Notes under the pieces: generated by a model
The model's database searches: none
Told to the model about the DNA's origin: nothing
The model's input: the letters and a program-made list of their open reading frames with translations, nothing else
Assembly (NCBI RefSeq): GCF_016863275.1
Contig: NZ_BOOO01000049.1
Location: 28,971-92,970, forward strand
Source of the DNA: Planotetraspora mira
GTDB lineage: Bacteria; Actinomycetota; Actinomycetes; Streptosporangiales; Streptosporangiaceae
Direction of reading: 5' to 3'
DNA length: 64,000 nt
Program-made: the position numbers and the translations under genes
In this document: positions 34,560 through 43,455 of the stretch, piece after piece
How the letters are laid out: each line of letters opens with the position of its first letter
Position numbering within the stretch: the first letter of the stretch is position 1

Positions 34560-34597
34560 ACGCCCGCCCACCCCTGCGCGAGGGGGTGGGCGGGCGT
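34560..34597. terminator. Strong hairpin after RCC1 gene
   Basis: A 15-bp perfect stem (34560-34574 and 34583-34597, arm ACGCCCGCCCACCCC) with an eight-base loop lies 59 bases beyond the stop of the minus-strand RCC1 gene. A very similar hairpin is found on the other side of the gene at 36057-36094. Confidence 0.65.
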
Positions 34598-34655
34598 AAG
34601 CGATGAAGACCAGCGAGGTCGGGCCGCGCTAGGAGTCAGATCGCGAACTTCCCGG

Positions 34656-35906
34656 TTATGCGGCGAGGCTGAAAAACGTGCCGGCAGCAATGGATGTGAT
34701 TCCGATGAGACCGGTCCGGATGCCGATGGGTGTATCTCGGCTGACGATGCTGCCGTCGCCGAGTGCGCCGTCGAAGTTGTTCCCCCAGGTGTTGACGGGG
34801 CCGTTGGTCAGATAGGCGATGCTGTGACTGCTGCCGGCGGCGATGAGTGCGACGTCGCTGAGCACGCCGACGCCGCCGGGGCCGAGCACAGTGACGGGCG
34901 TTCTGCTGACGCCGCCGGTGACGCCGTTGCCGAGCTGACCGAAGTTGTTCAAGCCCCATGACCGGACGGTGTTGTTGGTCAGCAGAGCGAGCGAGTGAGC
35001 GCCGCCGGCGTCGACTGCTTTGACATTGCTGAGCACGCCGACGCCGCCAGGGCCGACGACAGGGACCGGGACAGAGTTGGAGAGGATGGGTGCCGGTTGG
35101 GCGAGTTGGCCGGAGGTGTTGATCCCCCAGGCCCGGACGGTGCCGTCGTTCAGCAGCGCCATGCTGAAATCGTTGCCGGCGGCGATGGCCTTGACGTTAC
35201 TGAGCACGCCGACGCCGCCAGGGCCGACGACAGGGACCGGGACGGGGCTGTTACCGCCCGTGATGCCGTTGCCGAGCTGGCCCGAGCTGTTGTCGCCCCA
35301 GGCCCGGACGGTGCCGTTGGACAACAGGGCCAGGCCGTGGGTGCCGCCGGCGGCGATGGCGACGACGCCGGTCAGCCCGGTGACCGGTGCGGGCAGGAAA
35401 ACGGCTGGGCTGACGACGCCGTTGCCGAGCTGACCGATGGCGTTGTCACCCCAGGCTTGGACGGTGCCATTGCTCAGCCTCGCCAAGCTGAACGAGCCGC
35501 CGGCCGAGATGGAGCGGACGCTGAGCAGGCCGGTCACGACCCCCGGTATCGGGTGGTCTTCGCTGGTGCCGTCGCCGAGCTCACCAGAATCGTTGTTACC
35601 CCAGGCCTGGACTGTGCCGTTATCCAGCAACGCCAGACTGTGCTGGCCGCCCGCGGAGACAGCGGTGACGTTGGCCGCCGCCAACCCGGCCACAGTCACG
35701 GGCGTCGTCCGGCGAGTTTCGGGCGTACCGATGCCGAGCTGGCCGAGGAGGTTGGTTCCCCAGGATTTGACCTGTGGTGGATCTGCCGCCGCCGACGACG
35801 CGGGAGCTGGCCCCAGGCCGAGCGTCAGGGTCGCAAGTGCCACCCCTGCCGCAGCCGAGGCTACCCTGCGCCGTTTTTCCGAGAATGCACCCGTAACGAA
35901 ATTCAT
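34656..35906 (-). CDS. Secreted RCC1-repeat beta-propeller protein
   Basis: A 416-residue exported protein. The N-terminus (FSEKRRRVASAAAGVALATL) is a signal peptide cleaved near ASSAAADPP. The mature part is made of seven RCC1-type repeats of about 50 residues, each with the pattern IAAGGTHGLALLSNGTVRAW then GDNSSGQLGNG, which closes a seven-bladed propeller. Such secreted propellers in bacteria usually mediate protein contacts or surface binding; no catalytic motif is present. Nearly identical hairpins flank the gene on both sides. Confidence 0.87.
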   Translation of the reverse strand: MNFVTGAFSEKRRRVASAAAGVALATLTLGLGPAPASSAAADPPQVKSWGTNLLGQLGIGTPETRRTTPVTVAGLAAANVTAVSAGGQHSLALLDNGTVQAWGNNDSGELGDGTSEDHPIPGVVTGLLSVRSISAGGSFSLARLSNGTVQAWGDNAIGQLGNGVVSPAVFLPAPVTGLTGVVAIAAGGTHGLALLSNGTVRAWGDNSSGQLGNGITGGNSPVPVPVVGPGGVGVLSNVKAIAAGNDFSMALLNDGTVRAWGINTSGQLAQPAPILSNSVPVPVVGPGGVGVLSNVKAVDAGGAHSLALLTNNTVRSWGLNNFGQLGNGVTGGVSRTPVTVLGPGGVGVLSDVALIAAGSSHSIAYLTNGPVNTWGNNFDGALGDGSIVSRDTPIGIRTGLIGITSIAAGTFFSLAA

Positions 35907-36056
35907 TACTTATCCCCCGAATGAAAGCATGTCGTCTGCGGCGGCTTTCATTCTGACCGCCACGGGTTAAACGGTGAGCGCACGCTATCAGGAGGCGAAT
36001 GCGAAGCCCGGGAACCAAGCGACGTGGCGTTAATAGGCGATTAGAAACACAAGAGG

Positions 36057-36094
36057 ACGCCCGCCCATCCCTCGCACAGGGAATGGGCGGGCGT
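36057..36094. terminator. Hairpin upstream of RCC1 gene, near-copy of 34560 hairpin
   Basis: ACGCCCGCCCAT (36057-36068) pairs with 36083-36094, with an inner CCCT/AGGG pair and one bulge. The outer ten bases of the arm are identical to the hairpin at 34560. On the plus side it could end transcripts coming from the left, and on the minus side those from the VOC gene. Confidence 0.5.
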
Positions 36095-36210
36095 GCTTAT
36101 GTGAGTGGCCTGGGCGAGCTACTAACCAGAGCCTGCGGCCTGGAGTTCTTCACACATTGAGCCGTCTCTCCTACCCCGGGACAGGAACGGCACCCAGGCC
36201 GCCGGTGATG

Positions 36211-36576
36211 TCAGGAAGACGTCAGGCAGAAGGGGTGGCCAGCCGGATCCAGGAGAACCCGCCAGCGTCCGTCGCCGGGCTGATGGTCCGGTTTGGCCGC
36301 GCCGAGTTCCAGGGCCAGCTCTTCCATCGCATCGAGGTCGTCAGCGCGGAAATCCAGGTGGAACTGTTGTGGCACGTCCTGACCCGGCCACTGCGGAGCC
36401 CGGTATCCGTCAACCCTCTGGAACCCCAGATCACAGCCGGAGTCGTCCGTCAGAGCGACGAACTCGTCCGTACTGAATAGTTCGCGCATCCCGGTCAGTG
36501 CACCGTAGAAGCCCGCCAGCGTCTGCGGGTCGGCACAGTCCAGAGTCACCCCTCGCAGTACAGCGCCTGGCACCAT
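36211..36576 (-). CDS. VOC/glyoxalase-like protein
   Basis: A 121-residue single-domain protein of the glyoxalase/bleomycin-resistance superfamily (Glyoxalase_6-like). It shows the betaalphabetabetabeta pattern: LRGVTLDCADPQTLAGFYGA, then CDLGFQRV, QQFHLDFRADDL and the C-terminal WRVLLDPAGHPFCL. The His in FHLDF and the Asp-Pro-x-Gly-His-Pro-Phe tail are family hallmarks. Function (dioxygenase, antibiotic binding or isomerase) is unknown. ATG 36576. Confidence 0.85.
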   Translation of the reverse strand: MVPGAVLRGVTLDCADPQTLAGFYGALTGMRELFSTDEFVALTDDSGCDLGFQRVDGYRAPQWPGQDVPQQFHLDFRADDLDAMEELALELGAAKPDHQPGDGRWRVLLDPAGHPFCLTSS

Positions 36577-36733
36577 TCACTCCTTCGCGTCCGCGCGTCT
36601 GTCTCCGTGAGCCGCCGCTGCACGCGATCACCGGCCACAGCCACACCGTACTCGCCACATCCACCGCAGAAGTAGCGGTTTACCCCTGCCTCAGAGCAAC
36701 GGGTGGCTGTGACCGGCGCTTTCGATACACGCC

Positions 36734-36761
36734 CTAGTGGGGTCGCCCCTGATCACCTCAT
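36734..36761. repeat. 28-base dispersed repeat, copy 1
   Basis: CTAGTGGGGTCGCCCCTGAT followed by CACCTCAT (28 bases) occurs again at 41007-41034 with one change (C to T at base 11). It lies 49 bases outside the left end of the IS256 element. The inner part GGGGTCGCCCC is itself palindromic. Confidence 0.6.
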
Positions 36762-36809
36762 TACGAGTGAAGTGCAAGCCCCTCGTAGATGACTCGCCGC
36801 CCTGCTCGG

Positions 36810-38196
36810 GACTGTAAGACGAACGGTGTAACTCCTGATCAAGGAGACACCTGTGACGAGTACGTTGATCCAGGCATCCGAAGCGATGGACCTGGAGGAC
36901 GCCGCGGTGACGCGGAAAGAGCATGAAGCGTCGGATCGGGAGCTGGTGGCCAAGCTGGTCGACCAGGCCCGCGCCGAGGGGCTGGAGTTGGTCGGTGAGA
37001 ACGGGCTGCTGGGCCGGCTGACCAAACTCGTGTTGGAGTCGGCGCTGGAAGGCGAGATCACCGACCACCTCGGTTATGACAAGCACGATCCGGCCGGTCG
37101 GGGCAGCGGCAATACCCGCAACGGCACCCGCGCCAAGACAGTCGTCACCGACGTAGGACCGGTGGAGATCGCCGTGCCACGGGATCGGGACGCGAGCTTC
37201 GAGCCGAAGATCGTGCGTAAACGGCAGCGGCGCCTGTCCGGGGTCGATGAGATGGTGATCTCGCTGGCCGCCAAGGGGCTGACGACCGGGGAGATCTCCG
37301 CGCACCTGGCCGAGGTCTACGGCGCCCAGGTGTCCAAGCAGACCATCTCCACCATCACCGACAAAGTCATCGATGGGATGACCGAGTGGCAGAACCGTCC
37401 GCTCGACCCCGTCTACCCGGTCGTGTTCGTCGATGCGATCCACGTGAAGATCCGTGACGGCCAGGTCGCCAACCGGCCCGTCTACGTGGCGATGGCGGTC
37501 ACCGTCGACGGCGAGCGCGACATCCTCGGGCTGTGGGCCGGCGACGGCGGTGAGGGCGCCAAGTCCTGGCTGCACGTGCTCATCGAGATCAAGAACCGGG
37601 GCGTCGGGGATGTGCTGATGGTCGTCTGCGACGGCCTCAAAGGGCTACCGCAGGCGATCGAGCAGGCCTGGCCGCAGGCGGTCGTGCAGACCTGCATGAT
37701 GCACCTGCTGCGCGCCAGCTTCCGATACGCCGCCCGCCAGCACTGGGACGCCATCGCCAAAGCGCTGCGGCCCGTCTACACCGCACCGACCGAAGCCGCA
37801 GCCCTCGAGCGGTTCGTGGAGTTCGCCGAGGTGTGGGGCGGCAAGTACCCGGCGATCGTGAAGTTGTGGGAGGACGCCTGGGCCGAGTTCGTCCCGTTCC
37901 TCAACTTCGACACCGAGATCCGCCGGGTCATCTGCTCGACCAACGCGATCGAGTCGGTCAACGCCCGCATCCGGCGGGCGGTCAAAGCCCGCGGCCACTT
38001 CCCGAACGAGCAGGCCGCACTGAAGTGCGTCTACATGGCGATCATGAGCCTGGACCCGACCGGGAAGGGCCGCAAACGCTGGGTCACCCGATGGAAAGCG
38101 GCCCTGAACGCCTTCGCCATCACCTTCGAAGGCCGCCTGTCCCCGAACCCCCGATAGAACCAATCAAGATCGAGTTACACCGTTCACTGGACAGAC
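36810..38196 (+). mobile_element. IS256-family insertion sequence
   Basis: An intact element of about 1.39 kb with one transposase gene and imperfect terminal inverted repeats. The left end runs GACTGT at 36810 then GAACGGTGTAACTC at 36821-36834; the right end carries GAGTTACACCGTTC at 38172-38185 and ACAGAC at 38191-38196. The GAACGGTGTAACTC core is perfectly inverted. The eight or nine bases outside each end (CCTGCTCGG and CCGCCCGCT) do not match, so no target duplication is evident, which suggests an old insertion or rearranged flank. Confidence 0.82.
36853..38157 (+). CDS. IS256-family transposase
   Basis: A 434-residue Mutator-type DDE transposase, full length. The N-terminal part contains ALEGEITDHLGYDKHDPAGR and the SGNTRNGTRAKTV motif. 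The catalytic region has VVFVDAIHVKIRDGQVANRP (first Asp), VVCDGLKGLPQAIEQAWPQA with CMMHLLR (second Asp and C-x2-H), and a Glu in NAIESVNARIRR. GTG 36853 is the likely start. No frameshift, so it should be active. Confidence 0.93.
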   Translation: MTSTLIQASEAMDLEDAAVTRKEHEASDRELVAKLVDQARAEGLELVGENGLLGRLTKLVLESALEGEITDHLGYDKHDPAGRGSGNTRNGTRAKTVVTDVGPVEIAVPRDRDASFEPKIVRKRQRRLSGVDEMVISLAAKGLTTGEISAHLAEVYGAQVSKQTISTITDKVIDGMTEWQNRPLDPVYPVVFVDAIHVKIRDGQVANRPVYVAMAVTVDGERDILGLWAGDGGEGAKSWLHVLIEIKNRGVGDVLMVVCDGLKGLPQAIEQAWPQAVVQTCMMHLLRASFRYAARQHWDAIAKALRPVYTAPTEAAALERFVEFAEVWGGKYPAIVKLWEDAWAEFVPFLNFDTEIRRVICSTNAIESVNARIRRAVKARGHFPNEQAALKCVYMAIMSLDPTGKGRKRWVTRWKAALNAFAITFEGRLSPNPR

Positions 38197-38297
38197 CCGC
38201 CCGCTAGCCACCAACTGGTGTTCAACGCCGCACCGGCGGTTCGCCGAACCTGCCACCCCGGACGAGGGCGTCAGCTGCGATCTCTTCGACTGTCGAG

Positions 38298-38326
38298 CAG
38301 GGGCCGGGACGTGGTCCCGGCCCCTG
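38298..38326. terminator. Hairpin downstream of purple acid phosphatase
   Basis: CAGGGGCCGGGAC at 38298-38310 and its exact reverse complement at 38314-38326 close a three-base loop. It stands 36 bases beyond the stop of the minus-strand phosphatase gene, and also separates it from the IS. Confidence 0.6.
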
Positions 38327-38361
38327 GGGGGGGCCGACGATTGAGGCTGCTGGCGAAGGGG

Positions 38362-39984
38362 TTAGTGGTGGCGGTTGCCGCCGTCGCTGCGCCGGCGCTG
38401 CAGCGTGAACTGCTCGAACACCTTCAGCTCACCTGTCGGGGTGATCACGTTGTAATAGGTGACATAGATCCGGGTCATGTCGCCCGGGTGGCGGCCCGGG
38501 TCGACGGCGAACTCGGCGAAGCCGTAGGGGTGCATGTCGTCGCGGACACCGATCCAGACCGCGGCCTCCTGCTCCTTGACCGAGTTGAACTTGCCGACGT
38601 GCTCCGTCTGGACGTACGCCGAGTGGTGGCCGTGGCCGTCGAAGTCGTCCATCGTGAAGCTGGTGTTGGTGACGCCGGAGACGCCGCCGCCGCCGAGGAC
38701 CATGTGCGTGGTACCGAACTCGCTCTCGACGACGTCGGTGGCGCTCTGGCTCGGGTTGGGCGTGAGGGTTGCGCTGCCCGGCACGACACCACGGACGGCC
38801 AGCGAGCGCTCGTAGTCGTGCTCGTGGCCGCACACGACCAGGTCGACGCCGTACTTGTCGAACAGCGGGCCGTACGCCGCACGCAGCGCCAGGTCGGGGC
38901 CGTTCGCCGCGGTCGCGGAGCTGATCATCACCTGGTGCATGCAGACAACGATCCAGTCGATGTCCTTGGAGGCACGAGCCGCCTTGAGCTCCTTCTCCAG
39001 CCAGGCGAGCTGACGACCGCCGGAGTAGCCGCGGTTGTAGATGTCGCCACCCTCCTGCAGCGCGATCTCGTCGTTCTGCAGGGCGATGACCCGGACCGCG
39101 CCCACCGTGAAGGCATACCAGAGGTTGTCCAGCTCGGGGTCGGTCTCGGTCGAGGGCAGCTCGAAGTAGGTCTGGAACGCGTCGAAGCCGAGCACGCCGT
39201 TGCCGGCCTCGATCTCGTGGTTGCCGGCGCACGGCATCCACGGACGGAACCGCGCCGAGCGGCTGTTGTTGGTCAGGTAGTGGTTCCATGTGCGAACCCG
39301 GTCGGGGCCGCTGTTCGCGTAGCACAGGTCGCCGTTGAGCAGGTGGAACAGCGGACCGACCTTCTCCACGCCCGTGACGATGTCACCGGCGGCCGGAGTG
39401 GCGTTGGGCTCGAAGTCGCGGCCCGAGGCGTCGACCGGGTTCGAACCGTTCTTCCACGTCACCGTCGGCGAACCCTGGTCGCCGAAGCTGGTGAACGTGA
39501 ACGGCGCTCGACCCGACGGCGCTGTGTGGAACGTGCCAGCGTCCGGCGTCGCGCCGTCGTGCTGGGCGGCGTAGAGGTAGTCGGTGTCGGACTTGAGCTT
39601 GCTCAGCAGCGCGTGGTGCGCCCAGACGGTCTTGCCCGAGTGTCCGTCGGTGTAGGACTTCGTGACCGCGGACGCCGTGGACCCGAAGCCTCCGTTGAGC
39701 GTGCCGTAGACGACCCGCGGGTTCTTCACCTCCTCATCGGTGATCCACGAGACCACCATCTGGCTGCGCGGGTCGCCACCGAACTGGAGGTGCAGGCCCT
39801 GGACCGGCGTGGAGCCCGAGCCGTTCCTGAGGCTTCGTACCGCCGACGAGGCCGGGTACGCCTCGGCCTCGGCGGCACGTGCACCGAGCAGCATCGGCCC
39901 GGCCGCGACACCAGAGGCTGCCGCCCCGAACACGCCGAGCGCGTTGCGGCGCGAGATTCGAGTCTGCTTTCGTTCTTCGGACAT
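38362..39984 (-). CDS. Tat-exported purple acid phosphatase
   Basis: A 540-residue metallophosphoesterase. The N-terminus has a twin-arginine signal (TRISRRNALGVFGAAASG). Residues 60-170 form the purple-acid-phosphatase N-terminal beta domain (GLHLQFGGDPRSQMVVSWIT). All metal-binding motifs are present in order: GDQG, GDLCYAN, GNHE, MHQ and GHEHDYE. It should carry a dinuclear Fe-Zn/Fe-Mn centre and release phosphate from organic esters outside the cell. The gene stands alone and ends before a strong hairpin. Confidence 0.92.
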   Translation of the reverse strand: MSEERKQTRISRRNALGVFGAAASGVAAGPMLLGARAAEAEAYPASSAVRSLRNGSGSTPVQGLHLQFGGDPRSQMVVSWITDEEVKNPRVVYGTLNGGFGSTASAVTKSYTDGHSGKTVWAHHALLSKLKSDTDYLYAAQHDGATPDAGTFHTAPSGRAPFTFTSFGDQGSPTVTWKNGSNPVDASGRDFEPNATPAAGDIVTGVEKVGPLFHLLNGDLCYANSGPDRVRTWNHYLTNNSRSARFRPWMPCAGNHEIEAGNGVLGFDAFQTYFELPSTETDPELDNLWYAFTVGAVRVIALQNDEIALQEGGDIYNRGYSGGRQLAWLEKELKAARASKDIDWIVVCMHQVMISSATAANGPDLALRAAYGPLFDKYGVDLVVCGHEHDYERSLAVRGVVPGSATLTPNPSQSATDVVESEFGTTHMVLGGGGVSGVTNTSFTMDDFDGHGHHSAYVQTEHVGKFNSVKEQEAAVWIGVRDDMHPYGFAEFAVDPGRHPGDMTRIYVTYYNVITPTGELKVFEQFTLQRRRSDGGNRHH

Positions 39985-40883
39985 TCCCGTGGCCTATCAG
40001 TCGTCGGAGGCTAATCGAGCACCGAGGGATGGCAGCAGTCCGAGCCCGAGAGGGCCGCGGGAGGCCAGCGGCGCACGTCGCAGATGCTAGGGAGCAGGCT
40101 GATTAACACGGCTACGCAGGCATGAACGACAGATGGCAGTCACGGCAACGTACAGCAGCACAGGCCACGCCCTGTGCCATTACCGATGGCCACTGACGCT
40201 CGCAACATCCGTGCCGTTGATAAGGCGGGAGGGGATGCGAACCCAACCCGCAGACCTGGCTGCCATCCCGTCTGCCGCCGACCCGCCCTCCGGGGAGCGG
40301 GCCGCCGCCCGGTCCGCCACGTCAAGCGGACCTTGACGCACGTTCTGACGCTGGCGGGCCGGGCGGGGGTCTGCTCGGCTTGCCAGGGTCGTCGGCTGGC
40401 GGGATGGCCCTGCGCAACCACCCACGTACCGCAAGGCGCGGACGGAGCCCCGGCCATGCCCCGGCAGCTCCCCCGTAGGCCTGGTGCTGCCCCAACTGAC
40501 ATGGCCACAGGCCTGATCGTCCCGCCGGAGAGGGCAGCCGGATGGGGAACCGCCCAAGCCAGCCGAACGCTCCCTAGGAACCTCTTCCTTATCGGGGAAC
40601 AGGGACGCCGGAACTGCCCGGCTACGTTGCCAACCTGCGTTGAGCGTCCATCATCTTCCGCCACTGTCCAGCGTCGTCCGTTGGCGTTGTCACGCAGTTC
40701 GTCACGCAGAGACATCCCCTCTGCGACTCGCTGGGCCGAGGTCACGTCCGTCGAGTACCTCGATGTCGGTGATGGCCGTCGCGGTCGGGTTCAAGCTCGG
40801 CCAGATGACGGACTCGCCGTCGCGTTCCAACTCCACCATCCAGGAACTCGACGAACCGGTGGAGCGGTCAAGTTAGAACACGG

Positions 40884-40973
40884 TCATCCAGGACCGTCCA
40901 CCATTATCTCGTTGGCCCTGGTCGGGTGATGTCGATGAGGTCATTCGGTCCAGCATCATCCAGGACCGTCCAC
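40884..40973. repeat. 18-base direct repeat pair
   Basis: TCATCCAGGACCGTCCAC occurs at 40884-40901 and 40956-40973, 72 bases apart start to start. A weaker relative (CCATCCAGGAACTCGAC) lies near 40838. It could be a duplication footprint or protein-binding iterons; nothing nearby supports an origin. Confidence 0.55.
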
Positions 40974-41006
40974 GGCTGCTGTTAGCAGCAGCGTTAGCAA
41001 GATCAG

Positions 41007-41034
41007 CTAGTGGGGTTGCCCCTGATCACCTCAT
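41007..41034. repeat. 28-base dispersed repeat, copy 2
   Basis: This copy differs from 36734-36761 at one position only. It is preceded by GCTGCTGTTAGCAGCAGCG, an inverted-repeat-like run, and is followed by unrelated sequence. It is not part of the IS256 element. Confidence 0.6.
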
Positions 41035-41222
41035 GGCTTCCACGGCGAGCAGGGGGTTGGGGGCAGTAAAGTCCCGAGATTCTGTAGTCCCCCGTGATCG
41101 GTTCAGGTCACCAAGGTCGACGTCGCAGATCCGAGTCGCCATTTTGCGCCACCCAGCCGAGGCACATCGCCGTTCCGACGAAGAGCGCCCGACCTCGGGG
41201 AGACACGGGCTCGCTTCGCCGG

Positions 41223-41561
41223 CTAGCTCAGCGACCGGTGATCCACCTGAATCGGGTTGAGCCGGTGATCAAGACAAAGGATCGACAGCAGTCGCTCGAC
41301 GCGAGGCGTGACATCGCTCAAGACCAGCGTGCCGCCTTCCTTAGCGAGCCGCTCCTTCGCAGCGATCAACACCCGAAGCCCCGAACAGTCGATGAAAGGT
41401 ACGCGGCTCATGTCGAGCTCCAGCAGACAGACCGCCGGCGGCGAAAGAGCCTGATCGAGTGCACGCTCCATCAGGCCGGCGGAAGCCAGGTCGAGCTCGC
41501 CGCACGGACGGACCACAACCTGTTGATGCTCAAGCTCTATGGTGACGTTCAGGCCCTCCAT
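41223..41561 (-). CDS. STAS-domain anti-sigma factor antagonist
   Basis: A 112-residue single STAS domain. The key loop reads LDMSRVPFIDCSGLRVLIAA, with the phosphorylatable Ser in D-C-S-G, as in SpoIIAA/BldG-type anti-anti-sigma factors. It would be controlled by phosphorylation by a partner HATPase kinase, which is not encoded nearby. GGAGG stands five bases before ATG 41561; the in-frame GTG overlapping that site is rejected. A second, divergent STAS gene lies 570 bases upstream on the same strand. Confidence 0.87.
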   Translation of the reverse strand: MEGLNVTIELEHQQVVVRPCGELDLASAGLMERALDQALSPPAVCLLELDMSRVPFIDCSGLRVLIAAKERLAKEGGTLVLSDVTPRVERLLSILCLDHRLNPIQVDHRSLS

Positions 41562-42130
41562 CGCCACCTCCTGAGGTCAGCCCCAAGGCACCGTCCCCAA
41601 TGTCACCTTGCTAACAGATCGACCTCCATCCGCGCGCGAGGCCAAGGTCAACAAAACGCAATATGTTCGAGAACAGGGTTTTCGGTTGCTGCATGGAGGG
41701 ACCGGGACCACCATCAACGATGGGGCGGGTGACGTCGCTAGTGGGATTGCGCGATCTCCGAGTGCGGGAAGCGCACTGATCTCTGGTGGGGCACCGGGAC
41801 TGGCCCGGGATCTTTGCCGGCGCTCTGGATGGTGTGACGAATCTGCGTTCGACGCTGCTGGTGATCTATAGGCCCAATGTTGACGCGTGTCTTATTGCCC
41901 TGGATGGTCGCCTCGGCAGCGCTGATCACGCCGCGCCTCAAGTCCGGCGCGCGTCAGCGGTCACGCATCGATGGTCGTGGCTCGCACCAGACGTCTAATG
42001 GCACGGCTTACGTGTCCTGGATATGCGCCTGGGAGGAGGAGCGGGTTTCCGCCGCCAGCACGGACACGTCGACGTCGGCCAGGATCCGTGCCGATTATCG
42101 CACGGGCCTCCAGCCTGGTTTGTCGCTCGT
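41562..42130. other. Inter-STAS region with a possible coupled small ORF
   Basis: A 57-codon frame on the minus strand (41961-42134, MNERQTRLEARAIIGTDPGR) begins with an ATG that overlaps the stop of the upstream STAS gene by four bases, which suggests coupling. However, the protein is Arg/Gly-rich, and another frame (ILADVDVSVLAAETRSSSQA) looks more native, so a frameshifted remnant is possible. Nothing else is recognised down to the next STAS gene. Confidence 0.3.
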
Positions 42131-42526
42131 TCATGGGCCTTCCAGTCTGAGGTGGGGCGTGTCGTGCCAGCCGGTGAGGTCGAGCAGGCGTCGCACGTGT
42201 GGAGAAGCGGAACGCAACGTGAGAACGTGGTCGCCCTCCAGTCGGGCGGCGGCAATGACCAGGGCCCGCAGGCCGCCGACGTCGATGAACATCAAGCCGC
42301 TCAGATCGACGACCGGGCTGGCGTCATCTGCCGTGGAGGCCAGCGCCTCGGTCAGGGCGTGCATGGTGGCGCGGTCGAGGTCACCCTCGATCTTCAGTTG
42401 CCGTGGATCAAGAGACGAGGTAATGCGCAGGCGCCTTCTGGAAGCTGTGAGGGACGCAACGGCCGGTTTGGCGACGCGTTCGCTGAAGGTGCAGAGTGGT
42501 GGCCCTGTTGTCTCGGTGGTGTCCAT
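42131..42526 (-). CDS. STAS-domain protein lacking the phospho-serine
   Basis: A 131-residue protein. Residues 30-125 form a STAS domain: LKIEGDLDRATMHALTEALA, then VVDLSGLMFIDVGGLRALVI. The position of the regulatory Ser in the canonical D-(C/S)-S-G loop is Val-Gly here (DVGGL), so it cannot be phosphorylated in the usual way. It may be a constitutively active antagonist or a protein-interaction module. GAGGAG precedes ATG 42526. Same strand as the canonical STAS gene downstream. Confidence 0.78.
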   Translation of the reverse strand: MDTTETTGPPLCTFSERVAKPAVASLTASRRRLRITSSLDPRQLKIEGDLDRATMHALTEALASTADDASPVVDLSGLMFIDVGGLRALVIAAARLEGDHVLTLRSASPHVRRLLDLTGWHDTPHLRLEGP

Positions 42527-43455
42527 GCCGACTCCTCTTGATCACGGCGGGGCGGTCACTCCTTCGAGTAGCCGGGTGCGGCCTGTTCGACCGGCGTGCT
42601 GGTAGGCGGATAAGTCATCGCGTGCGGGTCGGTTGCCGTGATGATCTCCGGTGGATCTCCAGTGCCCGAGAAGGCATGGTTCCAACTACTGGAAGCGTCA
42701 CGTGGCCTCGGGCATTCGGCATACACGTCAGATGGCGGACCCGAACACCCCAAGTCAATGACGTGCACCCGGCATCGGGATACACGCAGTGCAAGCAAAG
42801 CTCATCGCCCCTGCAGATTGCAGGTCCACTTACGCACTCCGGAAGGGCGCTATGCGGAGCCTACGAGCGTCAAATCCCGCTATCGCCGCCGCAGATGAGC
42901 CTTAAGCCTCCGGGCAGCTCACCGAGCCATAGGTCAAAAGATGAAGCTAAGTGAGGGCTTAGCCCATCCCAAATCTGTCCGTATCTCATCGAACGAGGTT
43001 TCATGCGCCCCAGCAGGGCATCCATGCCGTTCGGTCAAATCACGGCACCGCGCGGCGAGACAGGGCGATGAGGCTCGGGACCGGCGCCTCCGAAGCCGGT
43101 AGGAGGGGCGAGCCTAAAACGGGGCGGCGCCACCGCGGCGTGGCGAGATCACTGAACGCGACCGCGGCAATTTGGTGGACATCGGCAGACAGCGGCCGCG
43201 CCAGCGGCGAGCCATCAGATCGATGCTCTCAGCCCGAGGATCCACGACCGCATCGCAACACATGGGGCCCAAGACCAGCAGTTCGGCGGCGGAAGGACGG
43301 CGCAGGGCGCCCCGCCCCGGCTGCCAGGCCCGAGCAGAAGCCGAACCGAGCCGGAAGAGGGCCACGAAGAGGAGATCGAACCGAGCCCGAGCCTGGGGAG
43401 AGCCGCAGCTCAGGATTCGTCTCACGGGGCCCGTGACACTTCGGAGGTGAGTCCG
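42527..43455. other. Gap of about 0.9 kb without clear gene
   Basis: A minus-strand frame ending at 42556 (DPPEIITATDPHAMTYPPTS) sits just upstream of the STAS gene and might be a small gene or fragment, but it lacks a credible start. The rest (42800-43440) translates to low-complexity sequence. The promoter of the SRPBCC gene should be near 43390-43440. Confidence 0.3.

Larger units (their letters stand above)
39985..41222. other. 1.2-kb stretch without recognised gene
   Basis: No convincing coding frame was found. The minus-strand translation around 40760-40870 (MVELERDGESVIWPSLNPTA) is the most protein-like piece but has no identifiable family or ribosome site. The stretch contains an 18-base direct repeat (40884 and 40956) and the second copy of the 28-base dispersed repeat at 41007, which suggests past insertion events. 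Confidence 0.35.

Noticed and set aside
34995..35924. 309-codon plus-strand ORF with repeats
   Set aside because: Its repetitiveness mirrors the RCC1 repeats on the other strand.
34560..36094. CRISPR array
   Set aside because: The repeated units here are protein-coding RCC1 repeats and two hairpins. There are no regular short repeats with unique spacers anywhere in the window.
36801..38205. Target-site duplication of the IS256 element
   Set aside because: The bases next to the two ends (CCTGCTCGG and CCGCCCGCT) do not match.
38218..40014. 598-codon plus-strand ORF
   Set aside because: Antisense of the purple acid phosphatase, whose motifs are all present on the minus strand.
40160..40760. 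Group II intron or reverse transcriptase remnant
   Set aside because: No domain V-like sequence and no YADD motif were found; translations are low-complexity.
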